A stretch of 7,383 nucleotides of DNA from an uncultured Bacteroidales bacterium (GTDB taxonomy: Bacteria; Bacteroidota; Bacteroidia; Bacteroidales; UBA932). The first letter of the stretch is position 1, and every line of letters starts with the position of its first letter. This document shows, one piece after another, positions 1-7,032 of the stretch. The position numbers and the translations under genes were made by a program. Under the pieces are notes generated by a model. It saw only the letters and a program-made list of their open reading frames with translations, was not told where the DNA came from and did no database searches. The stretch covers positions 1-7,383 of the forward strand of contig CAMJJO010000087.1 in the NCBI GenBank assembly GCA_946406095.1, given 5' to 3'.

Positions 1-54
1 CGCAACGTATTCATGATGACCGGGTTCCTGAATCTCTTCCGCATCGAGGAATAG
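1..54 (+). CDS. C-terminal end of a probable STAS-domain protein (anti-sigma-factor antagonist type), 5' truncated
   Basis: An open frame enters at base 1 and stops at TAG 52-54, giving 17 residues, RNVFMMTGFLNLFRIEE. The pattern 'VF-x-x-TGF-x-x-L-F-x-I' is how small STAS-domain proteins (SpoIIAA-like anti-sigma-factor antagonists) of Bacteroidales end: the last helix followed by a short hydrophobic tail. The family binds partner-switching kinases or sigma regulators through a phosphorylatable serine, which lies upstream and is not visible here. The stop is only 4 bases before the aminotransferase start, so the two are probably cotranscribed. That a gene ends here is well supported by frame, codon use and spacing. 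The STAS assignment rests on a short recalled pattern and is moderate only. Confidence 0.5.
   Translation, partial: RNVFMMTGFLNLFRIEE
46..51 (+). promoter_or_regulatory. Possible Shine-Dalgarno (GAGGAA) for the aminotransferase
   Basis: GAGGAA lies inside the last two sense codons of the upstream gene, 7 bases before ATG 59. It is the only reasonable Shine-Dalgarno-like sequence in front of any start in the window, and it supports ATG 59 as the start. Bacteroidota often initiate without such sequences, and the bases also encode Glu-Glu, so the match could be chance. Confidence 0.35.
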
Positions 55-58
55 TCAT

Positions 59-1255
59 ATGCCACGCATCTCCAAATCCGCTTCTTCCATCCCCGCATCC
101 GCCATACGGATGCTGACCCCCTTTGCCGACAAGGCCAAGGAGGATGGGGTGAAGATTTATCACCTGAACATCGGCGCACCGGACATAAAATCGCCGGAGT
201 GCGCGGTCCGGGCGTTGAAAGAATTCAGTTTCGACCATCTCCCCTACTCCAACTCCGCAGGCACGCTGGAGCTGCGTAAGGCGCTGACAGACAAGTACTA
301 CCATAAGGCCGGGATAAAGATCGGGCTGGACGATGTGCTCGTGACCACGGCCGGCAGCGAATCGCTTACTTTCATCTTCCACGCAGCCTTCGACCCCGGG
401 GACGAGGTGCTGGCGATGGAGCCTTACTACTGCAACTACAACACCCTCGCAAAGATGAACGGGGTGAAGGTGGTAGCGGTGCATACCGACATCCGGAGCG
501 GGTTCGCTCTGCCCGAAGCGGAAGAGATCGAGAAGCACATCACCCCTCGCACCAAAGGCATCATAATCTGCAATCCCTCCAACCCTACTGGGATGATCTA
601 CAGCAAGGAAGAGATGCTGGCGATTGCGGACATCTGCCGCAGGCACGACCTTTTCTTCATCTCGGACGAGGCCTACCGCGAATTCTGCTACACCGAGGAA
701 CCTTATTTCTCCGTGATGCAGATTCCCGGGCTGGAAGAGAACGCGATACTGGTGGATTCCGCCTCCAAGAGATATAACCTCTGCGGTGCCCGCATAGGAT
801 GCGTGGTGTCCCGCAACAAGGCCCTGATGGAGCTGATCACCAAGTTCGCCCAGGCCAGGCTCTGCCCTCCGGTTCTGGGCCAGACGGTAGCGCTCGGGGC
901 CATCGATGCGGAGGATGCCTACTTTGCCGCCGTGAAAGAAGAATACATCGCCCGCCGCAACTATACCGTGAAGGCCCTGAATGCCATTCCCGGAGTGTTC
1001 TCTCCCCAGCCTGACGGAGCTTTCTACACGGTGGCGGAGCTGCCGGTGGAGGATGCCACGGCCTTCTGCAAATGGCTGCTGACAGATTTCCGCCTGGACG
1101 GCGAAACCGTGATGATCACCCCTGCAGAAGCCTTCTACAGCACTCCCGGCGAAGGGAGGAACCAGGTCCGCATTGCCTATGTGCTGGAAGTCCCGGAGCT
1201 GAAGAAGGCCATGCACATTCTCGAAAAAGCTTTGGAAACCTATAAAAATCTCTAA
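59..1255 (+). CDS. Pyridoxal-phosphate-dependent class I aminotransferase (aspartate aminotransferase-like)
   Basis: A 398-residue cytosolic fold-type I aminotransferase, full length for the family. It transfers an amino group between an amino acid and a 2-oxo acid. Visible cofactor and substrate features, in order, are: 'HLNIGAPD' near residues 35-42; the phosphate-loop region 'TTAGSES' (96-102); 'NPSNPTG' (172-178), with Asn175 facing the cofactor; 'SDEAY' (202-206), with Asp203 expected to contact the pyridine nitrogen; the Schiff-base lysine Lys237 in 'DSASKRYN'; the phosphate-binding Arg245 in 'GARIG'; and the likely substrate-carboxylate Arg371 in 'NQVRIAY'. All key residues are present, so it should be active. 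The sequence resembles the Bacteroidales enzymes annotated only as PLP-dependent aminotransferase; the preferred amino acid (Asp, aromatic or other) cannot be read from it. It begins 4 bases after the STAS-like gene and ends 1 base before the C1 peptidase, so it is an internal operon gene. Confidence 0.92.
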   Translation: MPRISKSASSIPASAIRMLTPFADKAKEDGVKIYHLNIGAPDIKSPECAVRALKEFSFDHLPYSNSAGTLELRKALTDKYYHKAGIKIGLDDVLVTTAGSESLTFIFHAAFDPGDEVLAMEPYYCNYNTLAKMNGVKVVAVHTDIRSGFALPEAEEIEKHITPRTKGIIICNPSNPTGMIYSKEEMLAIADICRRHDLFFISDEAYREFCYTEEPYFSVMQIPGLEENAILVDSASKRYNLCGARIGCVVSRNKALMELITKFAQARLCPPVLGQTVALGAIDAEDAYFAAVKEEYIARRNYTVKALNAIPGVFSPQPDGAFYTVAELPVEDATAFCKWLLTDFRLDGETVMITPAEAFYSTPGEGRNQVRIAYVLEVPELKKAMHILEKALETYKNL

Positions 1256-1256
1256 T

Positions 1257-2453
1257 ATGAAGAAGTTGTTTGTATCCGCATCCCTGCTGCTCCTCTGCGC
1301 ATCTGCATTCGCACAGCAGAAACCCAACATCAAATGGCCCGACTACCAGTTCACCACCGATGTCGAGAACCCCATCACTCCCGTCAAGAATCAGCACCGC
1401 AGCGGCACCTGCTGGGTGTTCTCCACTCTTGGTTTCGTAGAGTCCGAGGTAATCCGCATCAACAAGATAAAGGACGAGGCCGACTATCCCGATTTCTCCG
1501 AGATGTTCGTGGTCGGCAAGTCCTATGCGGAAAGGGCAGAGAAGTACGTCCGTCTGGACGGTGCCCTCAACTTTGCTGTGGGCAGCGAGGCCGATGACGT
1601 GCTCCACGTAATCGAAGACTACGGCCTGATGCCTCAGGAAGTGTATTCAGGAATGAACTATGGCACCGAACTGCCGGAGCAGGGAGAGCTTGACGCAGCC
1701 CTCAAAAGCTATGTCAGCGCCATCGTCCGCAACCCCAACCGCAAACTTACCCCTGTGTGGAAAACCGGCGTGACCGCCATCCTGGCCTCTTATCTTGGGG
1801 AAGCTCCCGAGGAATTCACCTATAAAGGAGTCAAGTATACTCCCGCCAGCTACCGCGACGCCCTCAAGTTCAAGCCCGAAGACTACGTGAGCCTCACTTC
1901 CTTCACTCATCATCCTTTCTACAAGCCCTTCGTGCTCGAGATTTGCGACAACTGGCGCTGGGATGCGGCCTACAACGTGCCCATCGACGAACTCATGGCA
2001 GTGCTCGACAAAGCCATCCGCGACGGCTACACTGCAGCATGGGGCGCAGACGTCAGCGAGCCCGGGTTCACCCGTAACGGCCTCGGCGTGCTGGTCGATC
2101 CCAAGGCGGTCACCAAGCAGGGCGGTTCCGACCAGGAGCACTGGGTAGGCAAGGAAGAAGGCAAAGCCCAGAGCGTGGAAGCACCCGCAGAGATCGTTCC
2201 GGACCAGGAATTCCGTCAGACCGGCTTCGACAACAAGACCATCACCGACGACCACGGAATGCAGATCTACGGCATCGCACACGACCAGTTCGGCACCAAG
2301 TACTATCTGGTGAAGAACTCCTGGGGCACCGACAGCAAGTACAAGGGAATCTGGTATGTGACAGAGAACTATATCAAGGGCCAGACCATCGATATCGTAC
2401 TCCACAAGGATGCCCTTCCCAAGGATCTGAAGAAGAAACTCGGCATCAAGTAA
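1257..2453 (+). CDS. Exported C1B cysteine peptidase (aminopeptidase C / bleomycin hydrolase-like)
   Basis: A 398-residue papain-fold peptidase with an N-terminal signal peptide: MKK, a hydrophobic core, then 'SAFA' with likely signal peptidase I cleavage after Ala19. The mature enzyme should therefore act in the periplasm or outside. Catalytic residues are all visible: oxyanion-hole Gln46 and nucleophile Cys52 in 'KNQHRSGTCWVFS', His333 in 'DDHGMQIYG', and Asn354 in 'VKNSWG'. The wide spacing between Cys and His (about 280 residues) and the 'DHGM' context fit the bleomycin hydrolase/PepC branch rather than classical papains. That branch removes N-terminal amino acids from peptides. Classical PepC enzymes are cytosolic and about 450 residues, so this is a shorter, exported version, a type I recall as common in Bacteroides relatives. 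ATG 1257 follows the previous stop by one base, and its own TAA abuts the pssA ATG directly. The natural substrate is not evident. Confidence 0.9.
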   Translation: MKKLFVSASLLLLCASAFAQQKPNIKWPDYQFTTDVENPITPVKNQHRSGTCWVFSTLGFVESEVIRINKIKDEADYPDFSEMFVVGKSYAERAEKYVRLDGALNFAVGSEADDVLHVIEDYGLMPQEVYSGMNYGTELPEQGELDAALKSYVSAIVRNPNRKLTPVWKTGVTAILASYLGEAPEEFTYKGVKYTPASYRDALKFKPEDYVSLTSFTHHPFYKPFVLEICDNWRWDAAYNVPIDELMAVLDKAIRDGYTAAWGADVSEPGFTRNGLGVLVDPKAVTKQGGSDQEHWVGKEEGKAQSVEAPAEIVPDQEFRQTGFDNKTITDDHGMQIYGIAHDQFGTKYYLVKNSWGTDSKYKGIWYVTENYIKGQTIDIVLHKDALPKDLKKKLGIK

Positions 2454-3194
2454 ATGTCTTTGAAGAAGCATATCCCCAATGCCATCACCTCGCTGAACCT
2501 TCTCTGCGGGGTGATTGGCATAATTGCATTGTTCCTGCCGGAACTGCATGGAACAAGCTACGTTCCGTTCATATTTATGCTCGCCGCCGTCCTGTTCGAT
2601 TTCTGCGACGGCCTTGCGGCGCGCCTTCTCGGGGCATATTCCCCTGTGGGAAAGGAACTTGACTCTCTTGCAGATGTGGTGAGTTTCGGCGTGCTTCCGG
2701 CCTTGATGATGTATTTCAACTGCTCTCTGTTTGCAGATGGAATTGCCGGATACCTTGTCTGGATTCCCCTGCTGATTGCCGTATTCAGCGCCCTCAGGCT
2801 CTCTAAATTCAATCTGGACGAGCGCCAGCACAGCTCATTCATCGGCCTTCCGACTCCGGCTTCGGCTCTGATCTGCGGTTCCCTGTGCTGCCTGCTGACT
2901 TATCTCCCGGAATCGTTCGACGCGGCCATTCCCTGGATAATCATTGGAGTTTCCGTGGTCCTTTGCTTTCTGCTGGTCTGCGAACTGCCAATGTTCTCGT
3001 TCAAATTCGGAAAGGACATAAACGCAGACATGTCCACCAGGATGCTGCGGATTGCAATCGTGAGCATCTCCGCGATCATAATCGTTCTGGTGGTGGCCTT
3101 CAAACTCCCCTGGCAGGCAATAATTTTGGGCATCCTCCTGGCATATATCCTGGAGAATGCCCTGTTTCATTTGCTTAAACCAAAGGACTCCTAG
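2454..3194 (+). CDS. pssA: CDP-diacylglycerol-serine O-phosphatidyltransferase (phosphatidylserine synthase)
   Basis: A 246-residue polytopic inner-membrane enzyme that joins CDP-diacylglycerol and L-serine to give phosphatidylserine and CMP, the step before decarboxylation to phosphatidylethanolamine. The CDP-alcohol phosphatidyltransferase signature DG-x2-AR-x8-G-x3-D-x3-D is complete: Asp52-Gly53, Ala56-Arg57, Gly66, Asp70 and Asp74. These residues bind the metal and the CDP group. The later 'RLSKFN' (115-120) and 'GLPTPA' (131-136) segments are typical of the PssA branch, as opposed to PgsA. There are about seven or eight hydrophobic spans, the first at about 11-28 and the last at about 220-240. 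ATG 2454 comes immediately after the TAA of the C1 peptidase with no gap and no ribosome-binding sequence, so translation is probably coupled. Its TAG (3192-3194) shares the palindrome CTAG with the stop of the convergent mannosidase gene. Confidence 0.95.
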   Translation: MSLKKHIPNAITSLNLLCGVIGIIALFLPELHGTSYVPFIFMLAAVLFDFCDGLAARLLGAYSPVGKELDSLADVVSFGVLPALMMYFNCSLFADGIAGYLVWIPLLIAVFSALRLSKFNLDERQHSSFIGLPTPASALICGSLCCLLTYLPESFDAAIPWIIIGVSVVLCFLLVCELPMFSFKFGKDINADMSTRMLRIAIVSISAIIIVLVVAFKLPWQAIILGILLAYILENALFHLLKPKDS

Positions 3195-5383
3195 TACCAG
3201 AGAGCCGGTTCGGGGCCCATCTCGAGAACGAGTTTTCCCCCGGAACGGATATCCGAGTAATCTATGAATGGCAGGCTGTAAGGCTTGCCATTCAGCGTTA
3301 TGGACTGGATGTACTTGTTCTCTGCGCTGTTGTTGCGAGCTATCACGGTAAAGGTCTTGCCGCCGGCATTGATCTCGGCCTTGTCCACTATGGGGCTTCC
3401 GAACCAGAAGCGGGTGGATGCGGGCTCGGTCTGATAGAAGCCAAGTGCGGAGAGCACATACCAGGCAGACATCTGTCCCACGTCCTCGTTGCCGCAAAGG
3501 CCGGCGCGGTCGGCGGTGTAGAGGGTGCTCATCACTTCCCTCGCCCTGTCGGCCGTCTTCCAGGGCAGTCCCTGCATCGCGTAGAGATAGATGATATGGT
3601 GGCTGGGCTCGTTGCCGTGCACATACTGCCCTATCATTCCGGTAATGTCCGGAGCGGCGCCTTCCTCCAGTGCGGAAGGTGCGGTGAAAAGAGAATCGAG
3701 TTTTGCTTCGAAGCCATCCTTGCCGCCGCTGAATTCCACCAGCCAGTCCACATCGTGAGGGGCCAGCCAGGTGTACTGCCAGGCATTTCCTTCGGTATAA
3801 TCGGTGTTGATGTGTCCGTAGGGATTGAAAGGGGTGCGCCAGCTGCCATCCGCCATCCTGGGGCGGGCGAACCCGGTCTCGGGATCCATGTAGTTGCGGT
3901 AGCTGTGGCTGCGGAGGTCGAAGAAGATGGCATCCTCATCCTTGCCCAGGGCACGTGCGGCATTGGCTACGGCTGCATCGGCGATGGCGAATTCCATGTC
4001 CTTTCCAAGGGATTCCCGGCAAAGGTCGGAGGGCACGTATCCGTATTTGATGCGAAATTCGTTCCCGACTCCCACCGTGTCCAGGGAGCTCTTGAGGGCC
4101 TGGTAGGCGGCCTCGCGGTCGAATCCCCGGAATCCCTTCACAATGGCATCTGCAACGGCGATGACGCCTGCCTCACCGGGCATGCAGTAGGTTTCGTTGG
4201 CCATCAGGTGCCAGATGGGCAGGAAGCCCTGCTGCTCGCATATCTTGAGCATGGTCTCAACCATATCGTCCATCCTCTCCGGCTCGATGATGCAGAGAAG
4301 CGGCATTTCGGCGCGGTAGGTGTCCCAGAGCGAGAAGGTGGTGTAGTTGTCGAAGTCGGCCTTTTCGTAGACCTGATCGTCCGAACCACGGTAGGATCCG
4401 TCCACGTCGTTGAAAAGCGAGGGGGCTATCATGCAGTGGTAGAGGGCGGTGTAGAAAATGGTTTTGGCCGGCTCCCCTGCCTCTATCTTTATCTTGGAAA
4501 GGGCCTTGTTCCAGGCCGTGCGGGCATCGGAGCGGACCTTGTCGAATTCCCAGCCGCGGATTTCCCTGCGCAGGTTCATCTCGGCGCCGTCGGTGCTGAC
4601 AGCGGAAATACCCACCTTGACGAGCACCTGCTCACCTTCGGCGGTGCTGAAACCGGCCCTCGTGAACAACCTCTCCTGCTCCTTGCCATAATCGTCCGTC
4701 GCCTTGATGAATTCCAGTTCCACCGGCTTCGAGAACTCGGCATAAAAGTAGATGCGCTGGTTCTTCGCCCATCCCTTCGAGAAACGCCAGCCGCGGATGG
4801 CATTGCTGCCGACGGCCTCGGCATAGGCCTCTGTGGTATGGTCCCAGTTGCCGCCGTTCTTGAGGTCGAACACGAATGCGGATTCGTCGGATGCGGGGAA
4901 GGTGAAACGATGGATAGCGCAGCGCTCGGTGGCCGTCATTTCGGCCTTTATGCCATAGCGGGTAAGGGGAACGCTGTAGTAGCCAGGTTCGGCAATCTCC
5001 GCACTGCGGTCGGCATAAGACCAGAGGCCGCTCTGAGGGTCATCCTTCTTGCCGCGGGCATAGACCAGGTCCTTCCCTACGACGGGCATCAGGGTAATGT
5101 CCAGCAGGTCCCCGCAGCCGGTGCCGCTCAGATGAGTGTGCGAAAAACCGATTATGGTAGAGTCTGATTCGTGATAGCCCGAGCACCAGTCCCAGCCCTG
5201 CGAGACATTGGTGGGGCCGGCCTGCACGAAGCCGAAAGGCACGTTTGCACCCACGAACACGTGGCCGTGGAAACCGGAGCCGATCAGAGGATCCACACTA
5301 TCGACAGGCTTGCTGCCGTCACAACTGCAAGCAGCCGCGAAAACGGCGGCTGCAGCTAAAAGGATAATGGAATTTTTTTTCAT
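3191..5383 (-). CDS. GH92 alpha-mannosidase, exported lipoprotein
   Basis: A 730-residue glycoside hydrolase of family 92, the calcium-dependent exo-alpha-mannosidases abundant in Bacteroidota. The N-terminus (MKK, hydrophobic core, 'AAAC') is a lipoprotein signal with Cys19 as the lipidated residue. The N-terminal beta-domain carries 'GSGFHGHVFVGANVPFG' (35-51), 'GWDWCSGYH' (63-71) and 'GFSHTHLSGTG' (79-89), all family hallmarks. The catalytic domain has 'SLWDTYRAEMPL' (351-362), 'EGNAWQYTW' (531-539) with Glu531 as likely general acid, 'HGNEPSHH' (589-596), and 'GNEDVGQMSAWY' (631-642) with Asp634 as likely general base. The gene looks full length and active. Family members cleave alpha-1,2, 1,3, 1,4 or 1,6 mannosides from yeast mannan or high-mannose N-glycans; the linkage cannot be told here. 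Its ATG overlaps the stop of the S41 protease gene as ATGA, so the two are one operon. No SusC/SusD genes lie in the window. Confidence 0.95.
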   Translation of the reverse strand: MKKNSIILLAAAAVFAAACSCDGSKPVDSVDPLIGSGFHGHVFVGANVPFGFVQAGPTNVSQGWDWCSGYHESDSTIIGFSHTHLSGTGCGDLLDITLMPVVGKDLVYARGKKDDPQSGLWSYADRSAEIAEPGYYSVPLTRYGIKAEMTATERCAIHRFTFPASDESAFVFDLKNGGNWDHTTEAYAEAVGSNAIRGWRFSKGWAKNQRIYFYAEFSKPVELEFIKATDDYGKEQERLFTRAGFSTAEGEQVLVKVGISAVSTDGAEMNLRREIRGWEFDKVRSDARTAWNKALSKIKIEAGEPAKTIFYTALYHCMIAPSLFNDVDGSYRGSDDQVYEKADFDNYTTFSLWDTYRAEMPLLCIIEPERMDDMVETMLKICEQQGFLPIWHLMANETYCMPGEAGVIAVADAIVKGFRGFDREAAYQALKSSLDTVGVGNEFRIKYGYVPSDLCRESLGKDMEFAIADAAVANAARALGKDEDAIFFDLRSHSYRNYMDPETGFARPRMADGSWRTPFNPYGHINTDYTEGNAWQYTWLAPHDVDWLVEFSGGKDGFEAKLDSLFTAPSALEEGAAPDITGMIGQYVHGNEPSHHIIYLYAMQGLPWKTADRAREVMSTLYTADRAGLCGNEDVGQMSAWYVLSALGFYQTEPASTRFWFGSPIVDKAEINAGGKTFTVIARNNSAENKYIQSITLNGKPYSLPFIDYSDIRSGGKLVLEMGPEPALWY

Positions 5384-6828
5384 TTGTCGAATATGTTCCG
5401 TGGAGTGAGTATACAGACTTCAGGATGCCTCGAATAGTCGAACGGGCGGCTCTGGATGCCCTTCGAAGCCCGGGCTTTCGAAGGCAGGCCGTTGAGCGCC
5501 ACCGAGAGCATGGTTTCGTTGACGTCGCCGAGTTCGTAACCGTCCAGGGGGTTGTCCCCTATCTCGAGGTCGGGTGCGAAGCCGTTCGGCATGCAGGGAG
5601 TGTTGCCGTCTTTGTCGGCATAGCGGGAAATCATCACGTAGATGCCCCAGTTGTCGGTGCAACTGACGGCGGATTCATAGCTTTTCTTGCTGATGTCATC
5701 CTTCACCCACCCGTAGAAAGTGGGCCCGTCCACTATGATGCCTCCGCAGTATTTGCCTCTGGAGCGCTGTCCTATCAATTCTATGTCCATATAAGGAAGG
5801 AGGCCGCAGATGGTGGATTCAGAGGCCGATGCGGTGCCGTAGGACATTATTACGTAGAGCTTGCTGATGTCCGGATTCGCGCCGGCAGTGGATACTTCCA
5901 TCTTGCGCCCTTCGTCTTCGTAGTTGAAGGAGGTGGCGAACTTGATCACTTCCTCTCCCCAGGATTCCGTGAGTTTGTCGTTATAGACATCCCTTTCGAA
6001 TACGCTGCCGGCCACCACTTCCTTCTTGGGGACTATCATGGATGCCAGGACCTCGGCGGTGCGGGTGTAACCGCCGCCGTTGTAGCGGAGGTCCAGCACC
6101 AGCTCGCTGATGCCGACGGCAGTGAATTCCTTGAAAACCTGAATCAGGTCCGGAATGGCCTTCAGAGTATATGAAGTGAAATGCAGATACCCTATCTTGC
6201 GCCCGTCCTTCTCGATGATCTTGTGCAGATGGACGGGGTCCAGGTACATCTCTTTCGCAGTCAGCTGCCTGGTGCCGCCGTCCCGCATGGAGAGTTTGCA
6301 GGGGGTTCCGCTTTCGAGCGAAGACTCTATCAGATTCTGGTAGTTGGAGACGGTGATGGGCTGGTCGTTGATGGCCACTATGATGTCCCCGCGTTTCAGG
6401 CCCGCCGCTTCGGCAGGGCTGCCCTTGTAGGTGTAGGTAACCACCAGATTCACGTTTTTCTTGTCTTCGGAGGCATAGTAGAGGGCGTACTCCAAACCGG
6501 AAGATTTGGTGTTGCCGGTCACCGTGCCCTGGAAGCCGGCATAATCGTCCACCATCTGGCTCCACTTATCGATATCGTTGCCGGAAGCATCCTTATAGCG
6601 GATTTCCTTGACTTTGGCAACAGGATCCGAGTCTGCGTGCCAGGATTCGATGCCCGATGCGATTTCTTTGTTCCACAGATAATACGACGACATCATGCTG
6701 GCGCCGAACTGATTCACGAAATAGAGCTCCTGCTCTTCGTCTTTCAGGGACTCCCACGGTTCGCTCTGCTTGAAACAACCCGTCATCAACAGGCAGAACA
6801 GCGCAGAAAAAAGAAACAATTTTTTCAT
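5380..6828 (-). CDS. S41 family serine protease with PDZ domain, exported lipoprotein
   Basis: A 482-residue member of the C-terminal processing peptidase family. I take ATG 6828 as the start; the in-frame TTG one codon upstream adds nothing. The signal is MKK, a hydrophobic core and lipobox 'LMTGC' with Cys18 lipidated, placing it in the envelope. An N-terminal helical region with 'YYLWNKE' (49-55) is followed by a PDZ domain (about 125-185, 'GSPAEAAGLKRGDIIVAIN'), then the protease core with 'LVLDLRYNGGG' (243-253). The catalytic pair is Ser336 in 'TASASES' and Lys359 in 'RSRGKYCGG', both present. These enzymes cut unstructured or C-terminal segments of envelope proteins; lipoprotein versions in Bacteroidota are mostly uncharacterised. 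The TGA stop overlaps the GH92 start (ATGA, 5383-5380), so it is the first gene of a two-gene operon. A TATATTTG element sits 4 bases upstream of the ATG. Confidence 0.93.
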   Translation of the reverse strand: MKKLFLFSALFCLLMTGCFKQSEPWESLKDEEQELYFVNQFGASMMSSYYLWNKEIASGIESWHADSDPVAKVKEIRYKDASGNDIDKWSQMVDDYAGFQGTVTGNTKSSGLEYALYYASEDKKNVNLVVTYTYKGSPAEAAGLKRGDIIVAINDQPITVSNYQNLIESSLESGTPCKLSMRDGGTRQLTAKEMYLDPVHLHKIIEKDGRKIGYLHFTSYTLKAIPDLIQVFKEFTAVGISELVLDLRYNGGGYTRTAEVLASMIVPKKEVVAGSVFERDVYNDKLTESWGEEVIKFATSFNYEDEGRKMEVSTAGANPDISKLYVIMSYGTASASESTICGLLPYMDIELIGQRSRGKYCGGIIVDGPTFYGWVKDDISKKSYESAVSCTDNWGIYVMISRYADKDGNTPCMPNGFAPDLEIGDNPLDGYELGDVNETMLSVALNGLPSKARASKGIQSRPFDYSRHPEVCILTPRNIFDK

Positions 6829-6980
6829 CAAGCAAATATAACACTTTTTGGCGAGCTATTACCATCGCTGAATATCTTCTTGAAAGCAGAGATGTTGTTC
6901 TGCTCGTAGAAGATGAGCATGGCGATGTCGAGTTTCGAAGCAAGGGCCTTCCTTTGAATCCCGTACTGCCTAGAAGGCAC
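6828..6980 (-). pseudogene. Coding-like segment upstream of the S41 gene, possible gene remnant
   Basis: On the - strand, a frame from GTG 6980 to TGA 6828 reads 50 residues without interruption. Its central part (about 6867-6955, 'KALASKLDIAMLIFYEQNN' and following) uses codons like the neighbouring genes: CTC, GAC, ATC, GCC, TTC, TAC, GAG, CAG, AAC. The last dozen codons are less biased and resemble non-coding DNA. The TGA overlaps the S41 start as TGATG. The same frame stays open further upstream through the tRNA, so no true start is defined, and no ATG lies at the beginning of the coding-like part. I do not recognise the peptide. It could be the tail of a gene lost by an insertion or deletion at the tRNA, a small unrecognised gene, or chance. 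Confidence 0.25.
6833..6840 (-). promoter_or_regulatory. Possible -7 promoter element (TATATTTG) for the S41-GH92 operon
   Basis: On the - strand TATATTTG followed by C matches the Bacteroidota -7 consensus TAnnTTTGY exactly. No TTTG-like -33 element is visible 17-23 bases upstream. The box lies only 4 bases before ATG 6828, so transcription from it would start at or next to the start codon and give a leaderless or almost leaderless mRNA. If that is not used, the true promoter must lie further upstream, towards the tRNA. Confidence 0.4.
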
Positions 6981-7006
6981 TGTAAAGTAACAGCGTGAAG
7001 GGAAAA

Positions 7007-7030
7007 AGTGGGACGGAAAGTGGGACGGAA
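7007..7030. repeat. Tandem 12-bp direct repeat (AGTGGGACGGAA x 2)
   Basis: Two exact head-to-tail copies of AGTGGGACGGAA occupy 7007-7018 and 7019-7030, ending 2 bases before the terminator stem that follows tRNA-Phe. On the - strand the copies read TTCCGTCCCACT. They fall just downstream of the tRNA 3' end, where integrating elements of Bacteroidota often leave recombinase-binding repeats. No integrase gene is present here, so function is unknown. Confidence 0.85.
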
Positions 7031-7032
7031 AC

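Noticed and set aside
11..1333. Long open frame on the - strand opposite the aminotransferase (about 440 residues), and similar long antisense frames opposite the C1 peptidase (1647-2831) and GH92 (3596-5167, + strand)
   Set aside because: They lie exactly opposite genes with complete catalytic motifs, have low-complexity His/Gly/Val-rich composition and no recognisable domains. Strong GC bias at third positions in the true genes removes stops from the antisense frame and explains them.
3221..3236. CTCG-AGAA-CGAG-TTTT as a terminator for the pssA operon
   Set aside because: Stem of only 4 bp and a run of only four T, inside the GH92 coding region. Too weak to call.
5373..5380. Run of eight A just after the GH92 start codon (- strand) as a phase-variation slippage site
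   Set aside because: Lipoprotein genes in this group often begin ATG-AAA-AAA from the MKK signal. Eight bases is short for phase variation and no alternative frame offers a sensible product.
6964..6993. Short imperfect inverted repeats (TGCC-TAGAA-GGCA and CTGT-AAAGTA-ACAG) near the tandem repeat
   Set aside because: Stems of 4 bp with mismatches; not distinguishable from chance.
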